Below are positions 41,264 to 50,731 of a stretch of 64,000 nt of DNA, in pieces. This stretch comes from Bacillus albus (GTDB taxonomy: Bacteria; Bacillota; Bacilli; Bacillales; Bacillaceae_G). The position numbers were made by a program, and so were the translations under genes. Location: NCBI RefSeq assembly GCF_001884185.1, contig NZ_MAOE01000130.1, forward strand, positions 22,920-86,919. The letters are read 5' to 3'. The notes below the pieces were generated by a model, which did no database searches, had not been told where the DNA came from, and was given only the letters and a program-made list of their open reading frames with translations. How positions within the stretch are numbered: position 1 is the stretch's first letter; each line of letters opens with the position of its first letter.

Positions 41264-41804
41264 TGATTTATTTCCTCCTTGAGAAATATAATACTAGCTT
41301 TAGAAATATGTATTTGAAAAACTAGTTATTTACTAAATTCATATATTAATTTACAAACACTTTTTGAAAAATAGTAATTTATCAGCCATAATAAATACTA
41401 TCTTTTTCCAAAAAGTTAAACCATGTATATAATACGTCATAATTCTTTTTTTTAAAAGATTTTTTTATCGCATAATTCGACAAATTTATAATGTTTGTCG
41501 AATTGTATATTTATCAACTTTTCTAATATGTAAACGTATATACATCGTTTGTATTTAATATACAAATAGCATTATAGCACATAATACAAATGAAATGACA
41601 ATTTACACTTTTTAAAATTATCGACATCCTTCGACAACAATTCGCTTTATTTTTGTTATTTTGTCGAATTATTTGTTATTATTTTCTATAAAACGGAATT
41701 TTTTTCATATAAATGTTATTAAATAGCATTTTACTCATTCTTGCATCTTATTCGACAAACAAAAAGACTGATCACCTAAGTGATCAGTCTTTTTGTTTTC
41801 TTTA
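41264..41804. promoter_or_regulatory. S-layer gene leader and promoter region with five 0A-box heptamers
   Basis: 540-bp AT-rich leader without a gene. Exact TGTCGAA occurs at 41476-41482 (-), 41496-41502 (+), 41630-41636 (-), 41662-41668 (+), 41751-41757 (-). The first two form an 11-bp dyad AATTCGACAAA / TTTGTCGAATT. TGTCGAA is the core of the Spo0A box. The terminator of the upstream gene lies at 41761-41795. Confidence 0.65.
41761..41795 (-). terminator. Terminator of the SLH glucosaminidase gene
   Basis: AAAAAGACTGATCAC / GTGATCAGTCTTTTT with a 5-base loop. Confidence 0.9.
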
Positions 41805-43652
41805 TTAATGTTTTACGTACTGCACATTTTCTTTTGCAACATACGCTTCATTTACAGCAGGATCATCAGAAATGATTTTAACCCATGCTTGTCCATTTAT
41901 CGTTTCTTCGCCTGTAATCGTAACAACTTTATTTGCCGCTAAGTTATACAGTCGTTCATTCGACGTACGAGGATCTTTTTTCGCTTCTACCTTATTCGTT
42001 ACACGTGCAAGCTTATATTTGTTGTACTCTTTTTTACCTAAGTACGAATCAAAACGGAACATATGCCCAGCTACTTTTTTACCCCAGTTTGCATCAGATG
42101 CATATTTCATATTTAAACCGCCTGCTTTATCACCTGTATATGTTGCAGTATAACGCCAATGTCCTGGATTTAAATAACCTTCACTCATATATACTTTTGC
42201 AGCATGTTCAATACAATCTTCTTTTGAATTAAATGATAGACCGTTACCAAATGGACTATTATCTGTTGCATTTAAGCCAAATAAATTATTTTTTTCTCGC
42301 GCAAGCCTACTTGTCCCAAAATCACTCTCATGAGCTGCTAATGAATATAGGAATAATGCATTTACATTATACTTACTTTCTACTTCTTTAAATTTCGCAC
42401 CTAAACCGATCAATGGAGAATCGGCTTTAACTGATTTTATATAACTATCTAATTGTTCTGCTGTGTACTCTGTTTTAGAACGTAATGATACGTAATTAAA
42501 ATATTGATAGAATGTTTCATTTCCGAATGTTTTTCCATCTACACTATACATTGATTGCCCTTGCTTCATGAACGAAGGGGCTGCACCAAATCTATATTCT
42601 GTATATTTAGGCGTGCTTGTATTATACGTGAAATATCTGTGATATAAATATCCATCTGATTTTACGTAATAAGATGACTTCTTCATTTCATTTTCAGGAA
42701 TTAAAGTAACTTCATTTTTCTTTACATAACCAGTTAGGTCAGAGAGTTGTACTTTCACACGATCTTCTCCAACTTCTAACACTTTAAATTCCGTTCCATA
42801 CTGAATGTACGTATATACTGTTTGTAAATTATCACCGTACACATTAATTGTATCTCCAGAAATTTGCTTCGCCGCGGCAAAGCCACCTTTAATCCATACG
42901 TATTCATTTTCATATTTCACTGCATTGATGCCTTTATTTTGTGCGGCTGTAACAGCTTCTTTATATGTAGTGTAACGCTCTACTATTTTGCCTGCATCAT
43001 TTAACAATACATAATTCTTTGTTTCTACTGGTGTTTCCCCACCGTTATTTCCAATTTTATCAAGCATTAAGTTCAGCATCGCCGAAGCCATACCTCTTGT
43101 TGCTGATAATTGTGGTCTAAATGTATTATCTTCTGGGTATCCACTAATAATTTTAGTAGCTACCATAACTTGTACATGTTCTTTATAGTTAATACGATTT
43201 GTATCAGCAAATGTAAGTGGGTTTACAGTTACTTTAATATTTTTATAGTCTAGTGCATGTTTTACCATTACTGCCATTTCTTCACGTGTAATCACATCGT
43301 TTGGTGCAAAAGTCTCAGGACTACGCCCTTTAATAATTCCTGCTCCGAATGCTCTACTTACACCGTCATATAAACCGTATGATTTAGGCACATCATTAAA
43401 ATTCGAATCTGCTTGTGGAAGTTGCAGGGCTTTCGCTACTAATGTAGCAAACTCTGCTCTCGTTATCTCTTTGTCAGGTAAATATACATTATTTCCATAC
43501 CCTGACATGATCCCTTTATTAATAAGAGTACGCATATGCTGCTCAAATAGATGACCTGTAATATCATCACTCGCTGCATAACTTGAAATAGGAGTTAAAA
43601 GCAATGACCCCGTTAACGCAACTGCTGTAATACCTTTTGAAAATTTCTTCAC
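41805..43652 (-). CDS. SLH-domain N-acetylglucosaminidase (BslO-like)
   Basis: 615 residues. Signal peptide (1-26, SSYAASDD), three SLH domains (about 30-210; KEITRAEFATLVAKAL, DVITREEMAVMVKHAL, SATRGMASAMLNLML), a middle region with SH3b-like segments (about 215-330), a GH73-type glucosaminidase domain (about 410-545; catalytic Glu in LAAHESDFGTSR, with NLFGLNATDNSP and YMSEGYLNPGHW) and a final SH3b-like repeat (VTITGEETINGQAWVKI). The plan resembles B. anthracis BslO, a septal chain-separating glucosaminidase that relies on S-layer exclusion for localisation. It lies next to the S-layer gene. Confidence 0.9.
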   Translation of the reverse strand: MKKFSKGITAVALTGSLLLTPISSYAASDDITGHLFEQHMRTLINKGIMSGYGNNVYLPDKEITRAEFATLVAKALQLPQADSNFNDVPKSYGLYDGVSRAFGAGIIKGRSPETFAPNDVITREEMAVMVKHALDYKNIKVTVNPLTFADTNRINYKEHVQVMVATKIISGYPEDNTFRPQLSATRGMASAMLNLMLDKIGNNGGETPVETKNYVLLNDAGKIVERYTTYKEAVTAAQNKGINAVKYENEYVWIKGGFAAAKQISGDTINVYGDNLQTVYTYIQYGTEFKVLEVGEDRVKVQLSDLTGYVKKNEVTLIPENEMKKSSYYVKSDGYLYHRYFTYNTSTPKYTEYRFGAAPSFMKQGQSMYSVDGKTFGNETFYQYFNYVSLRSKTEYTAEQLDSYIKSVKADSPLIGLGAKFKEVESKYNVNALFLYSLAAHESDFGTSRLAREKNNLFGLNATDNSPFGNGLSFNSKEDCIEHAAKVYMSEGYLNPGHWRYTATYTGDKAGGLNMKYASDANWGKKVAGHMFRFDSYLGKKEYNKYKLARVTNKVEAKKDPRTSNERLYNLAANKVVTITGEETINGQAWVKIISDDPAVNEAYVAKENVQYVKH

Positions 43653-43821
43653 GGTTATGTAATCCTCCTCGTAATCTACGAATTTATTATTCCAACACCG
43701 ATTATATACTAATTATATAAACATGATAAACAAAAATTAACATACAGCCATTTTAAAATAAGTATTTTGTTATACAAAAATAACATATTCCCTACTAACC
43801 TTCTTATGTATCCCCCTTCCT

Positions 43822-43887
43822 TTTACAACCGTGAAATCCTTTATGATATAATGACGTAGTTATTTCTGTTTATATGGAAATAACTAC
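43822..43887 (+). promoter_or_regulatory. Promoter and leader dyad of the GT-C glycosyltransferase gene
   Basis: TTTACA (43822-43827) and TATAAT (43847-43852) with a 19-bp spacer, followed at once by the perfect 11-bp dyad GTAGTTATTTC / GAAATAACTAC (43856-43866 / 43877-43887), covering the start of the transcript. Confidence 0.5.
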
Positions 43888-43916
43888 AAAGATATTACAT
43901 ACGACGGAGGATCATT

Positions 43917-45350
43917 ATGCCTAGATTATATGCATTTGCATTTAAATCACTGCAAATATTAACATTGTTATTTTTTGTAATGACTCTTATATACTCATTG
44001 CAATTTTTAATAACTGAACCGAAGTACGATCATCCCTATTTCCTTATAGTGGCACTTATCATCGTTCTAATCGGTATTATATTCATGTCTATCATCGTGA
44101 ATCGATTTTTCACTCAAACACAATTTATCATATTTCTTTGTTTACTAGCATTCACCCTTCGTCTCGCATGGGTGTTAACAGTTCAAACAAATGTCGTACA
44201 AGATTTCGAACAAATGTATAACGGAGCCGTTGATGCAGCAAATAACAATTTCTCATTCGCAGACAAAGCATATTTTACTACTTGGGTATATCAATTAGGC
44301 TTTACAATGTACCAAGCTGGTGTCATCAAATTGTTTGGTGAAGGTGTACTCGCGATAAAATTATTAAACATACTGTACTGCACTGGCATTACGTACTTTA
44401 TATACCGCATAGCTACGCATCTATTTAATGAATTTAGCGGTAGAGTTGCCGCACTTATTTTCGCAGTGTACATTCCTAACATTATGATGACTTCTGTACT
44501 AACAAATCAGCATCTCGCAACATTTCTATTCTATGCTGGTTTTTATCTTCTCGTAAAAAAAGGAATCTCGCATTCATATGCATGGATATTCGTTAGTATC
44601 CTTATTGCATTTGGCGATATTATGAGACCGATTGGTATTGTTATTTTACTAGCTCTCATTCTTTTCTTACTAATCGCTCATATAATTGGTGATCAAAAAT
44701 TGAATAAAAAAATGGTTATATCAAAGCTAATTGGCATGATTGGCATTTTTTATATCGTGCATTTCATCTGTAGCTATACATTAATCGCTACAGGGGTTAC
44801 ACAATATCCATTGTCTAGTAGAGACCCTTATTGGAAATTTGTAGTCGGATTCAATCCTGAAACAACAGGTGGATTTTCTTTCCCTGACCATAAACTTGTT
44901 TTTCAATATCCAATTGGCGAGGAACGTTTCGAAATTGAAAAACAGCTCATTAAAGAAAGAACTTCCGATAAAGGACAACTATTATTGTTATTCAAAGATA
45001 AATTTAAAGTTATGTGGGGGGATTATGACGCAGCCATTTATTGGGGATTAGAAGGACATCCAAAACCCGAATTATCAAAATTACTGTGGACGTTAGAAAG
45101 ATTATGCTATGTAAGCATGTGCCTATTCGCTTGCATAGCTTCTATGAAAACGATAAAAGAACAACGAAATAAAACGTTACTGTTCTTCTCATTATTAATT
45201 TTAGGTTACGCAGGCGTGCACTTCTTCATTGAAATTCAATCGCGCTATCGCTACTTTATCATACCGACATTTATGATCATACAAGGTTACGGTGTCTATC
45301 TCATTACACAATATACGAAAGAAAGATTTCGACGTAAAGAAATACACTAA
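43917..45350 (+). CDS. GT-C type membrane glycosyltransferase
   Basis: 477 residues, about 11-12 helices. The first extracytoplasmic loop carries the acidic DFEQMYNGAV motif (the D-E/D-x type catalytic site of GT39/PMT-like and ArnT enzymes), followed by AYFTTWVYQLGFTMYQAGVI. A large C-terminal soluble loop is at about 290-390. Such enzymes move sugars from polyprenyl-phosphate carriers to polysaccharide or protein outside the membrane. The position beside the S-layer and CsaAB genes suggests decoration of wall polysaccharide or S-layer protein. GGAGG lies 7 bp before the ATG. Confidence 0.75.
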   Translation: MPRLYAFAFKSLQILTLLFFVMTLIYSLQFLITEPKYDHPYFLIVALIIVLIGIIFMSIIVNRFFTQTQFIIFLCLLAFTLRLAWVLTVQTNVVQDFEQMYNGAVDAANNNFSFADKAYFTTWVYQLGFTMYQAGVIKLFGEGVLAIKLLNILYCTGITYFIYRIATHLFNEFSGRVAALIFAVYIPNIMMTSVLTNQHLATFLFYAGFYLLVKKGISHSYAWIFVSILIAFGDIMRPIGIVILLALILFLLIAHIIGDQKLNKKMVISKLIGMIGIFYIVHFICSYTLIATGVTQYPLSSRDPYWKFVVGFNPETTGGFSFPDHKLVFQYPIGEERFEIEKQLIKERTSDKGQLLLLFKDKFKVMWGDYDAAIYWGLEGHPKPELSKLLWTLERLCYVSMCLFACIASMKTIKEQRNKTLLFFSLLILGYAGVHFFIEIQSRYRYFIIPTFMIIQGYGVYLITQYTKERFRRKEIH

Positions 45351-45351
45351 C

Positions 45352-45389
45352 AAAAAAAACACTCTACTTTTTCTGTAGAGTGTTTTTTT
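45352..45389. terminator. Bidirectional terminator between the glycosyltransferase and csaB
   Basis: AACACTCTAC / GTAGAGTGTT stem with A- and T-runs; the csaB stop lies inside it. Confidence 0.9.
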
Positions 45390-46452
45390 CTATATGATAA
45401 ATAATTTTCTGAGCCGCTTGTTCTCCTTGAAGTTGCAGCTCATCTACTCTTCTTTGCAGGGATTGCTGTATTTCTTCATGCTGCATCACTTGCTTCTTCG
45501 CAATTTTATATAAATCGTCAGCACTCCAGTCTCCATCCACACTTCCTATAACCGGTTGGTTCACTTGTCTTAAAAATGAATCGATTTTTGGATCGTATGA
45601 AATTCCAACCATCGGTGTTTTCGCGACAGCCGAAAAAATAAGAGCATGAAGACGCATACCAATTAAAAGGGTACATTCTGATAGAATAGATATTTTCTCA
45701 TCAATATCCATTTTATACGGAAGCATATACGTCTCTTCCCCCATTAAATCCACTACATCACGCGAAGCATTTTGATCAAACGGGCCATGCATCGGGACGA
45801 ATAAAATTTGGTACCCTTCTTGCTTTAATTTTTTTAAAGCAATCGCTAACTTTTTTATATAATCTTCTTTTGCATTCCAGTGACGCACACTCACTGCAAT
45901 TATTTTCCCATGCAGAGAATGTTTTTGTAGCCAATCTGATTGTTTTTTTCGTTTCCATGTTAAAACTGGATCTGGAACAAGTTCAATATCCCTTTTCATG
46001 CCAAGTTCTTTTAAGTATAAAAATGAATCCTCATCTCGAACTGATATATATGCAGCTTTCGACAAATGCCATTTCACTAATAGTCGATTATGCCTTTTGG
46101 TGATTGGACCTATTCCTTGTGAATAAATGTAATATGGTTTTTTTAACATACGAGCAAACCCCATAATACCCGTATAGTACAAAATACTTTTTATACTCGT
46201 TTTATCTTGGAGGAGGCTCCCTCCGCCACTAATAAGCCCGTCACTTTTTTTAATTGCATCATAAACCGATTTGATACTCCAACGATCCACCGCTTCTACT
46301 CCGTACATTTTCCTTGTATAGTCAGGGTCATTTGACAGCACAACGAGTTCAATATTCGGATTCTCTTTATGTAACGATTCAATAATCGATTGTAGAATAG
46401 CTTCGTCTCCAACGTTATAAAAACCATAATATCCTGATAAAACTAACCGCAC
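45364..46452 (-). CDS. csaB: Polysaccharide pyruvyl transferase CsaB
   Basis: 362 residues from GTG 46452 (VRLVLSGYYGFYNVGDEA), preceded by GGAGGAG at 8 bp; the in-frame ATG at 46482 lies before that site. Signatures: SGYYGFYNVGDEAIL (N-terminal fold), SGGGSLLQDKTS, YIYSQGIGP, and RLHALIFSAVA (donor-binding Arg-His). Uses phosphoenolpyruvate to add a ketal-pyruvate to the secondary cell-wall polysaccharide, creating the ligand for SLH domains. Second gene of a csaA-csaB pair, 130 bp after csaA. Confidence 0.95.
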   Translation of the reverse strand: MRLVLSGYYGFYNVGDEAILQSIIESLHKENPNIELVVLSNDPDYTRKMYGVEAVDRWSIKSVYDAIKKSDGLISGGGSLLQDKTSIKSILYYTGIMGFARMLKKPYYIYSQGIGPITKRHNRLLVKWHLSKAAYISVRDEDSFLYLKELGMKRDIELVPDPVLTWKRKKQSDWLQKHSLHGKIIAVSVRHWNAKEDYIKKLAIALKKLKQEGYQILFVPMHGPFDQNASRDVVDLMGEETYMLPYKMDIDEKISILSECTLLIGMRLHALIFSAVAKTPMVGISYDPKIDSFLRQVNQPVIGSVDGDWSADDLYKIAKKQVMQHEEIQQSLQRRVDELQLQGEQAAQKIIYHIEKNTLQKK

Positions 46453-46582
46453 TCTTAATCTCCTCCAACATTTGGTAACCAATTATTTCACACGTCATAA
46501 CTGGCACCAACTCCTTACCTAAAAAAGCATCATCACAATAAGCCCGTCCGAATTCCAATCCTTACATTTCATATTTCTATAT

Positions 46583-48103
46583 TTATTTTTTCAAAAATGG
46601 TATTTGTTTTGTTGATATCCAATTTAATTTCAAAGCACATACCGCATACAAAATTATTGCAATGGTAATTGCTATACCACTATATAATAACGCAATAATT
46701 CTTGAAGATGTAACATCTATCATAGTAGATATTTCATATAGTCCTAATCCTAAAATACAAGATACACCTATTACAATAAAAAATCTCCCTATATGAACAG
46801 AATAGGAAAGATATTTTCGAATGTACAGATGATTTATGATGCAGATTAACACATATATAATCAATGTACTATACGCCGCTCCATCTATACCAAACTTTCT
46901 TGCTAACACAATGTTTAACAATACTTTCACAAAACTTGCACCAATAACAATCCATGCAGCTTGGGCAGAGCGGTTAATTCCTTGTAAAACTCCTATTGAT
47001 AATACCATAACTGACGTGAAATACGAACTACCAATCATAACAGCTAACATACTGCTTCCTTTCGCATCTGTAAACAATCCCACATTTAACGGAACCGTTA
47101 ATGCCATTAACCATATCGTTAACGGGGCTGTTAACACATGCATAAGTGAGTTCGTATTTTGAACTGTCATTTTTGCTAAATTCATATCTTTTTTTGCTAG
47201 CGCAGACGTTAATAATGGTATTAATGGGAATACAATTGCACTTGCAAAAACAACAATTAATTGTGTAAATGCAGAACCACGGCTATATATACCAAATTGC
47301 GCTTGAATTTCGGCCGAAGATCCTTGTAGCACGTGCGGCACTGTCAGCGAATCTACCAAATTTAACAATGGCATGGATAAAGCTCCAATAGCAATTGGAA
47401 TAGATACTTGCAATATTTTCTTTCCATCTTTTCTCAAATCTCTAAGAGAATATGAATCTCCCTTATAATGGTATGCACTCTTATTATACGTCATACGTAA
47501 ATAGATAAGTGAACTTATTACCCCAAGAAAAGATCCAATCATTGCCCCACTAGTAATAACAGCACTACTTTCATTCCAATATACTAATATATAAGCGATG
47601 ATTAACATAAAAAATACTCGTACAAATTGCTCAATGACTTGTGAAACTCCCGTCGGTTTCATATCACCGAAACCTTGAAAATATCCACGATAAACCGCCA
47701 TATACGGTGCAACGAGTAACGCCAATGACGTAACTAGTAAGGGCCCCCTCGTTTCTTGTCCACCAAGCATACTTGCAATTTCAGTAGAAAATAATATAAT
47801 CACCAAACATCCAAATGCACCGAAAGCCATTCCTATAATCGATGCAGATTTAAATAACTTTGCAATTTGTTTTTCTTTATTTTTTTCTTTTAACTCTGCA
47901 ATCAATTTTGAAATTGCTAGCGGAACACCAGCTACTGACAATGTGAGAGCAATCATATATACAGGAAATACGAGGCGAAAAATACCAAGCACTTCATCTC
48001 CTGCAATATTTTGTAACGGAATTTGAAAAAAACTACCAAGTAATTTCGACAAAAAAGTTGTAATTGTTAAAATTGCTGCACCTTTTACAAACTTCTTATT
48101 CAT
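46583..48103 (-). CDS. csaA: Oligosaccharide flippase-like protein CsaA
   Basis: 506 residues, about 14 helices, of the PST/MviN-type polysaccharide exporter class. Signatures at the start (KGAAILTITTFLSKLLGSFF), VAGVPLAISKLIAE and the MKPTGVSQVIEQFVR loop. Predicted to flip lipid-linked wall polysaccharide repeats across the membrane for CsaB-modified anchoring. The 5' gap to secA2 is divergent, so transcription of csaAB and secA2 begins from a shared 250-bp region. Confidence 0.9.
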   Translation of the reverse strand: MNKKFVKGAAILTITTFLSKLLGSFFQIPLQNIAGDEVLGIFRLVFPVYMIALTLSVAGVPLAISKLIAELKEKNKEKQIAKLFKSASIIGMAFGAFGCLVIILFSTEIASMLGGQETRGPLLVTSLALLVAPYMAVYRGYFQGFGDMKPTGVSQVIEQFVRVFFMLIIAYILVYWNESSAVITSGAMIGSFLGVISSLIYLRMTYNKSAYHYKGDSYSLRDLRKDGKKILQVSIPIAIGALSMPLLNLVDSLTVPHVLQGSSAEIQAQFGIYSRGSAFTQLIVVFASAIVFPLIPLLTSALAKKDMNLAKMTVQNTNSLMHVLTAPLTIWLMALTVPLNVGLFTDAKGSSMLAVMIGSSYFTSVMVLSIGVLQGINRSAQAAWIVIGASFVKVLLNIVLARKFGIDGAAYSTLIIYVLICIINHLYIRKYLSYSVHIGRFFIVIGVSCILGLGLYEISTMIDVTSSRIIALLYSGIAITIAIILYAVCALKLNWISTKQIPFLKK

Positions 48104-48354
48104 GTACCTTCTCTTTTCTTTTATACATATATTCTTAAGCGTATTGTTACAAATTATAGAGACCGTATTTTATCTCATTAAATTATCATACCAAATTTCT
48201 TATATATTGAATACTTTCTTTTTTACAGCAATTTGAAAGTATACTTACTCCAAAAACGAGTTCACTCAAACTTCCTACCACTTTCCATTTCTACTTTTTT
48301 CTAGTATAACTATACTATAATGTATCTATTGTCAGTAAGAGGAGTGTTACAAAA
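48104..48354. promoter_or_regulatory. Divergent csaA / secA2 promoter region
   Basis: The plus strand shows TATAAT at about 48315-48320 (TACTATAATG) and AGAGGAG before the secA2 ATG. An imperfect TATAACTATACTATA repeat overlaps the -10. No gene. Confidence 0.5.
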
Positions 48355-50718
48355 ATGCTGAATTCGGTCAAGAAATTATTGGGAGATTCACAAAAAAGAA
48401 AGATTAAAAATTATGAACAACTTGTGAATGATATTAATCAATTAGAATCTGTAATGGAAACATTATCAGATGATGAATTACGCCAAAAAACTGTTACTTT
48501 CCAACATATGTTACAAAATGGAAAAACAGTTGACGATATAAAAATAGAAGCATTTGCTGTCGTTCGAGAGGCTGCAAAACGAGTGCTTGGTCTTCGTCAC
48601 TACGATGTTCAGTTAATCGGTGGCCTTGTATTACTAGAAGGAAACATCGCTGAAATGCCTACAGGGGAAGGAAAAACTCTCGTTTCTTCTTTACCTACTT
48701 ACGTACGTGCTCTTGAGAAAAAAGGTGTTCACGTTATTACAGTAAATGATTATTTAGCAAAGCGTGATAAGGAATTGATTGGACGAGTTCATGAATTTCT
48801 TGGGTTAACAGTTGGATTAAATATGGCACAAATGGAATCTATGGACAAAAAACGCGCTTATGAAGCTGATATTACATACGGAATTGGCACTGAGTTTGGT
48901 TTCGATTATCTTCGTGACAATATGGCATCATCTAAGTCACAACAAGTACAGCGCCCCTATCACTTTGCTATAATAGATGAGATTGATAGCGTTTTAATTG
49001 ATGAAGCTAAAACTCCTCTTATTATCGCTGGGAAAAAATCAAGCAGTTCTGATTTCCATCATTTATGCGCGAAAGTAATGAAATCATTCCAAGACACTTT
49101 ACATTACACTTACGATGCAGAAACAAAAGCATGTAACTTTACAGAAGATGGAATTACAAAGATTGAAGATTTATTTGATATTGATAACTTATATGATATA
49201 GAGCATCAAACTTTATATCATTATATGATTCAAGCATTACGTGCACACGTAGCTTTCCAACTAGACGTCGATTATATTATCGAAGACGAAAAAATTATGC
49301 TTGTTGATATTTTCACAGGACGTATTATGGATGGTCGCTCTTTAAGTGATGGGTTACATCAAGCACTTGAAGCGAAAGAAGGCTTACCAATTACAGATGA
49401 AAATCAAACGCAAGCATCTATTACTATTCAAAATTTCTTCCGTATGTATCCAGCCTTATCTGGTATGACAGGTACTGCAAAAACAGAAGAGAAAGAATTT
49501 AACCGCGTATACAATATGGAAGTTATTTCAATTCCAACGAATCGTCCTATACTTCGTGAAGATAAAAAAGACGTCGTATATGTAACAGCCGATGCGAAAT
49601 ATAAAGCTGTCTGTGCAGAAGTAATAAATATACATAAGAAGAAACGCCCTATATTAATTGGTACGATGTCTATCCTTCAATCAGAAGCCGTTGCTCGTTA
49701 TTTGGATGAAGCGAATTTACCTTATCAATTATTAAATGCAAAAAGTGCTGAACAAGAAGCTGATTTAATTGCATTAGCTGGCAAAAAAGGAAAAATTACA
49801 ATCGCTACAAACATGGCAGGACGCGGAACGGATATTCTATTAGAAAAAGGTGTTCATGAGCTTGGTGGTTTACATGTAATCGGAACCGAAAGACATGAAT
49901 CTCGCCGCGTCGATAATCAGTTAAAAGGGAGAGCTGGACGACAAGGCGATCCTGGGAGTTCTCAATTCTTCCTTTCACTAGAAGATGAAATGATGCAACG
50001 CTACGCAGGTGAAGAGGTAGAAAAGCTAAAAAAATCACTTAAATCTGATGAAAACGGTTTAATTCTAAATACTAAAATTTATGATTTAATTAACCGTACA
50101 CAATTAATTTGTGAGGGTAGTCATTTTTCAATGCGTGAATACAACTTGAAATTAGATGATGTCATAAACGACCAACGTAATGTAGTTTATAAACTTCGTA
50201 ATAACCTTTTAAACGAAGAAGTAAATATGATAGAGATTGTCATTCCAATGATCAAAAATACACTAACTGTTATTGCTAAAGATCATTTATTAGAAGGAAT
50301 GCTTCCTGAAGAATGGGATTTCACTAAACTAGTAGAAGCTTTAAAAGAAGTTTTATCTACCGAAGAAATTCCAGCATTATCTGCTAATAACGTTCATTCC
50401 GCTGAGGACTTACAAGAGCTATTAAAAGATACTCTTACAAGTTATATAGAGCGTATTAAAGATTTAGAAAGTAATGAAGATGCACAAGAAGTATTACGTC
50501 AAATTAGCTTGCACTTCCTTGATTCTGGTTGGACAAACCATTTAAGTGCAATGCAACATTTAAAAGAAGGTATTGGCTTAAGACAATACCAACAAGAGGA
50601 TCCGGCACGCCTTTATCAAAAAGAAGGTTTTGAAATCTTTTTACACACATTTAGCCATTTTGAAAAAGAGGTTGCTTTATATTTAGCAAGATATATAAAT
50701 GTCCCACAAAATATATAA
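48355..50718 (+). CDS. secA2: Accessory preprotein translocase ATPase SecA2
   Basis: 787 residues. Complete DEAD motor: Walker A MPTGEGKTLV (about 100-108), TVNDYLAKRD, DEIDSVLIDEAKTPLI (Walker B), SGMTGTA, IATNMAGRGTDI and GRAGRQGDPGSS. It is shorter than SecA1 and lacks the cysteine-rich C-terminal zinc tail, as usual for SecA2. In B. anthracis SecA2 exports S-layer proteins. Only 13 bp separate it from slaP, with its end just upstream of the slaP ribosome site. Clients encoded here would be the three SLH proteins. Confidence 0.95.
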   Translation: MLNSVKKLLGDSQKRKIKNYEQLVNDINQLESVMETLSDDELRQKTVTFQHMLQNGKTVDDIKIEAFAVVREAAKRVLGLRHYDVQLIGGLVLLEGNIAEMPTGEGKTLVSSLPTYVRALEKKGVHVITVNDYLAKRDKELIGRVHEFLGLTVGLNMAQMESMDKKRAYEADITYGIGTEFGFDYLRDNMASSKSQQVQRPYHFAIIDEIDSVLIDEAKTPLIIAGKKSSSSDFHHLCAKVMKSFQDTLHYTYDAETKACNFTEDGITKIEDLFDIDNLYDIEHQTLYHYMIQALRAHVAFQLDVDYIIEDEKIMLVDIFTGRIMDGRSLSDGLHQALEAKEGLPITDENQTQASITIQNFFRMYPALSGMTGTAKTEEKEFNRVYNMEVISIPTNRPILREDKKDVVYVTADAKYKAVCAEVINIHKKKRPILIGTMSILQSEAVARYLDEANLPYQLLNAKSAEQEADLIALAGKKGKITIATNMAGRGTDILLEKGVHELGGLHVIGTERHESRRVDNQLKGRAGRQGDPGSSQFFLSLEDEMMQRYAGEEVEKLKKSLKSDENGLILNTKIYDLINRTQLICEGSHFSMREYNLKLDDVINDQRNVVYKLRNNLLNEEVNMIEIVIPMIKNTLTVIAKDHLLEGMLPEEWDFTKLVEALKEVLSTEEIPALSANNVHSAEDLQELLKDTLTSYIERIKDLESNEDAQEVLRQISLHFLDSGWTNHLSAMQHLKEGIGLRQYQQEDPARLYQKEGFEIFLHTFSHFEKEVALYLARYINVPQNI

Positions 50719-50731
50719 TGAGGTGAATTGC

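Noticed and set aside
41476-41668. LexA or other SOS boxes for the TTCGACA repeats
   Set aside because: The sequence does not fit the CGAAC-N4-GTTCG consensus; TGTCGAA matches the Spo0A box.
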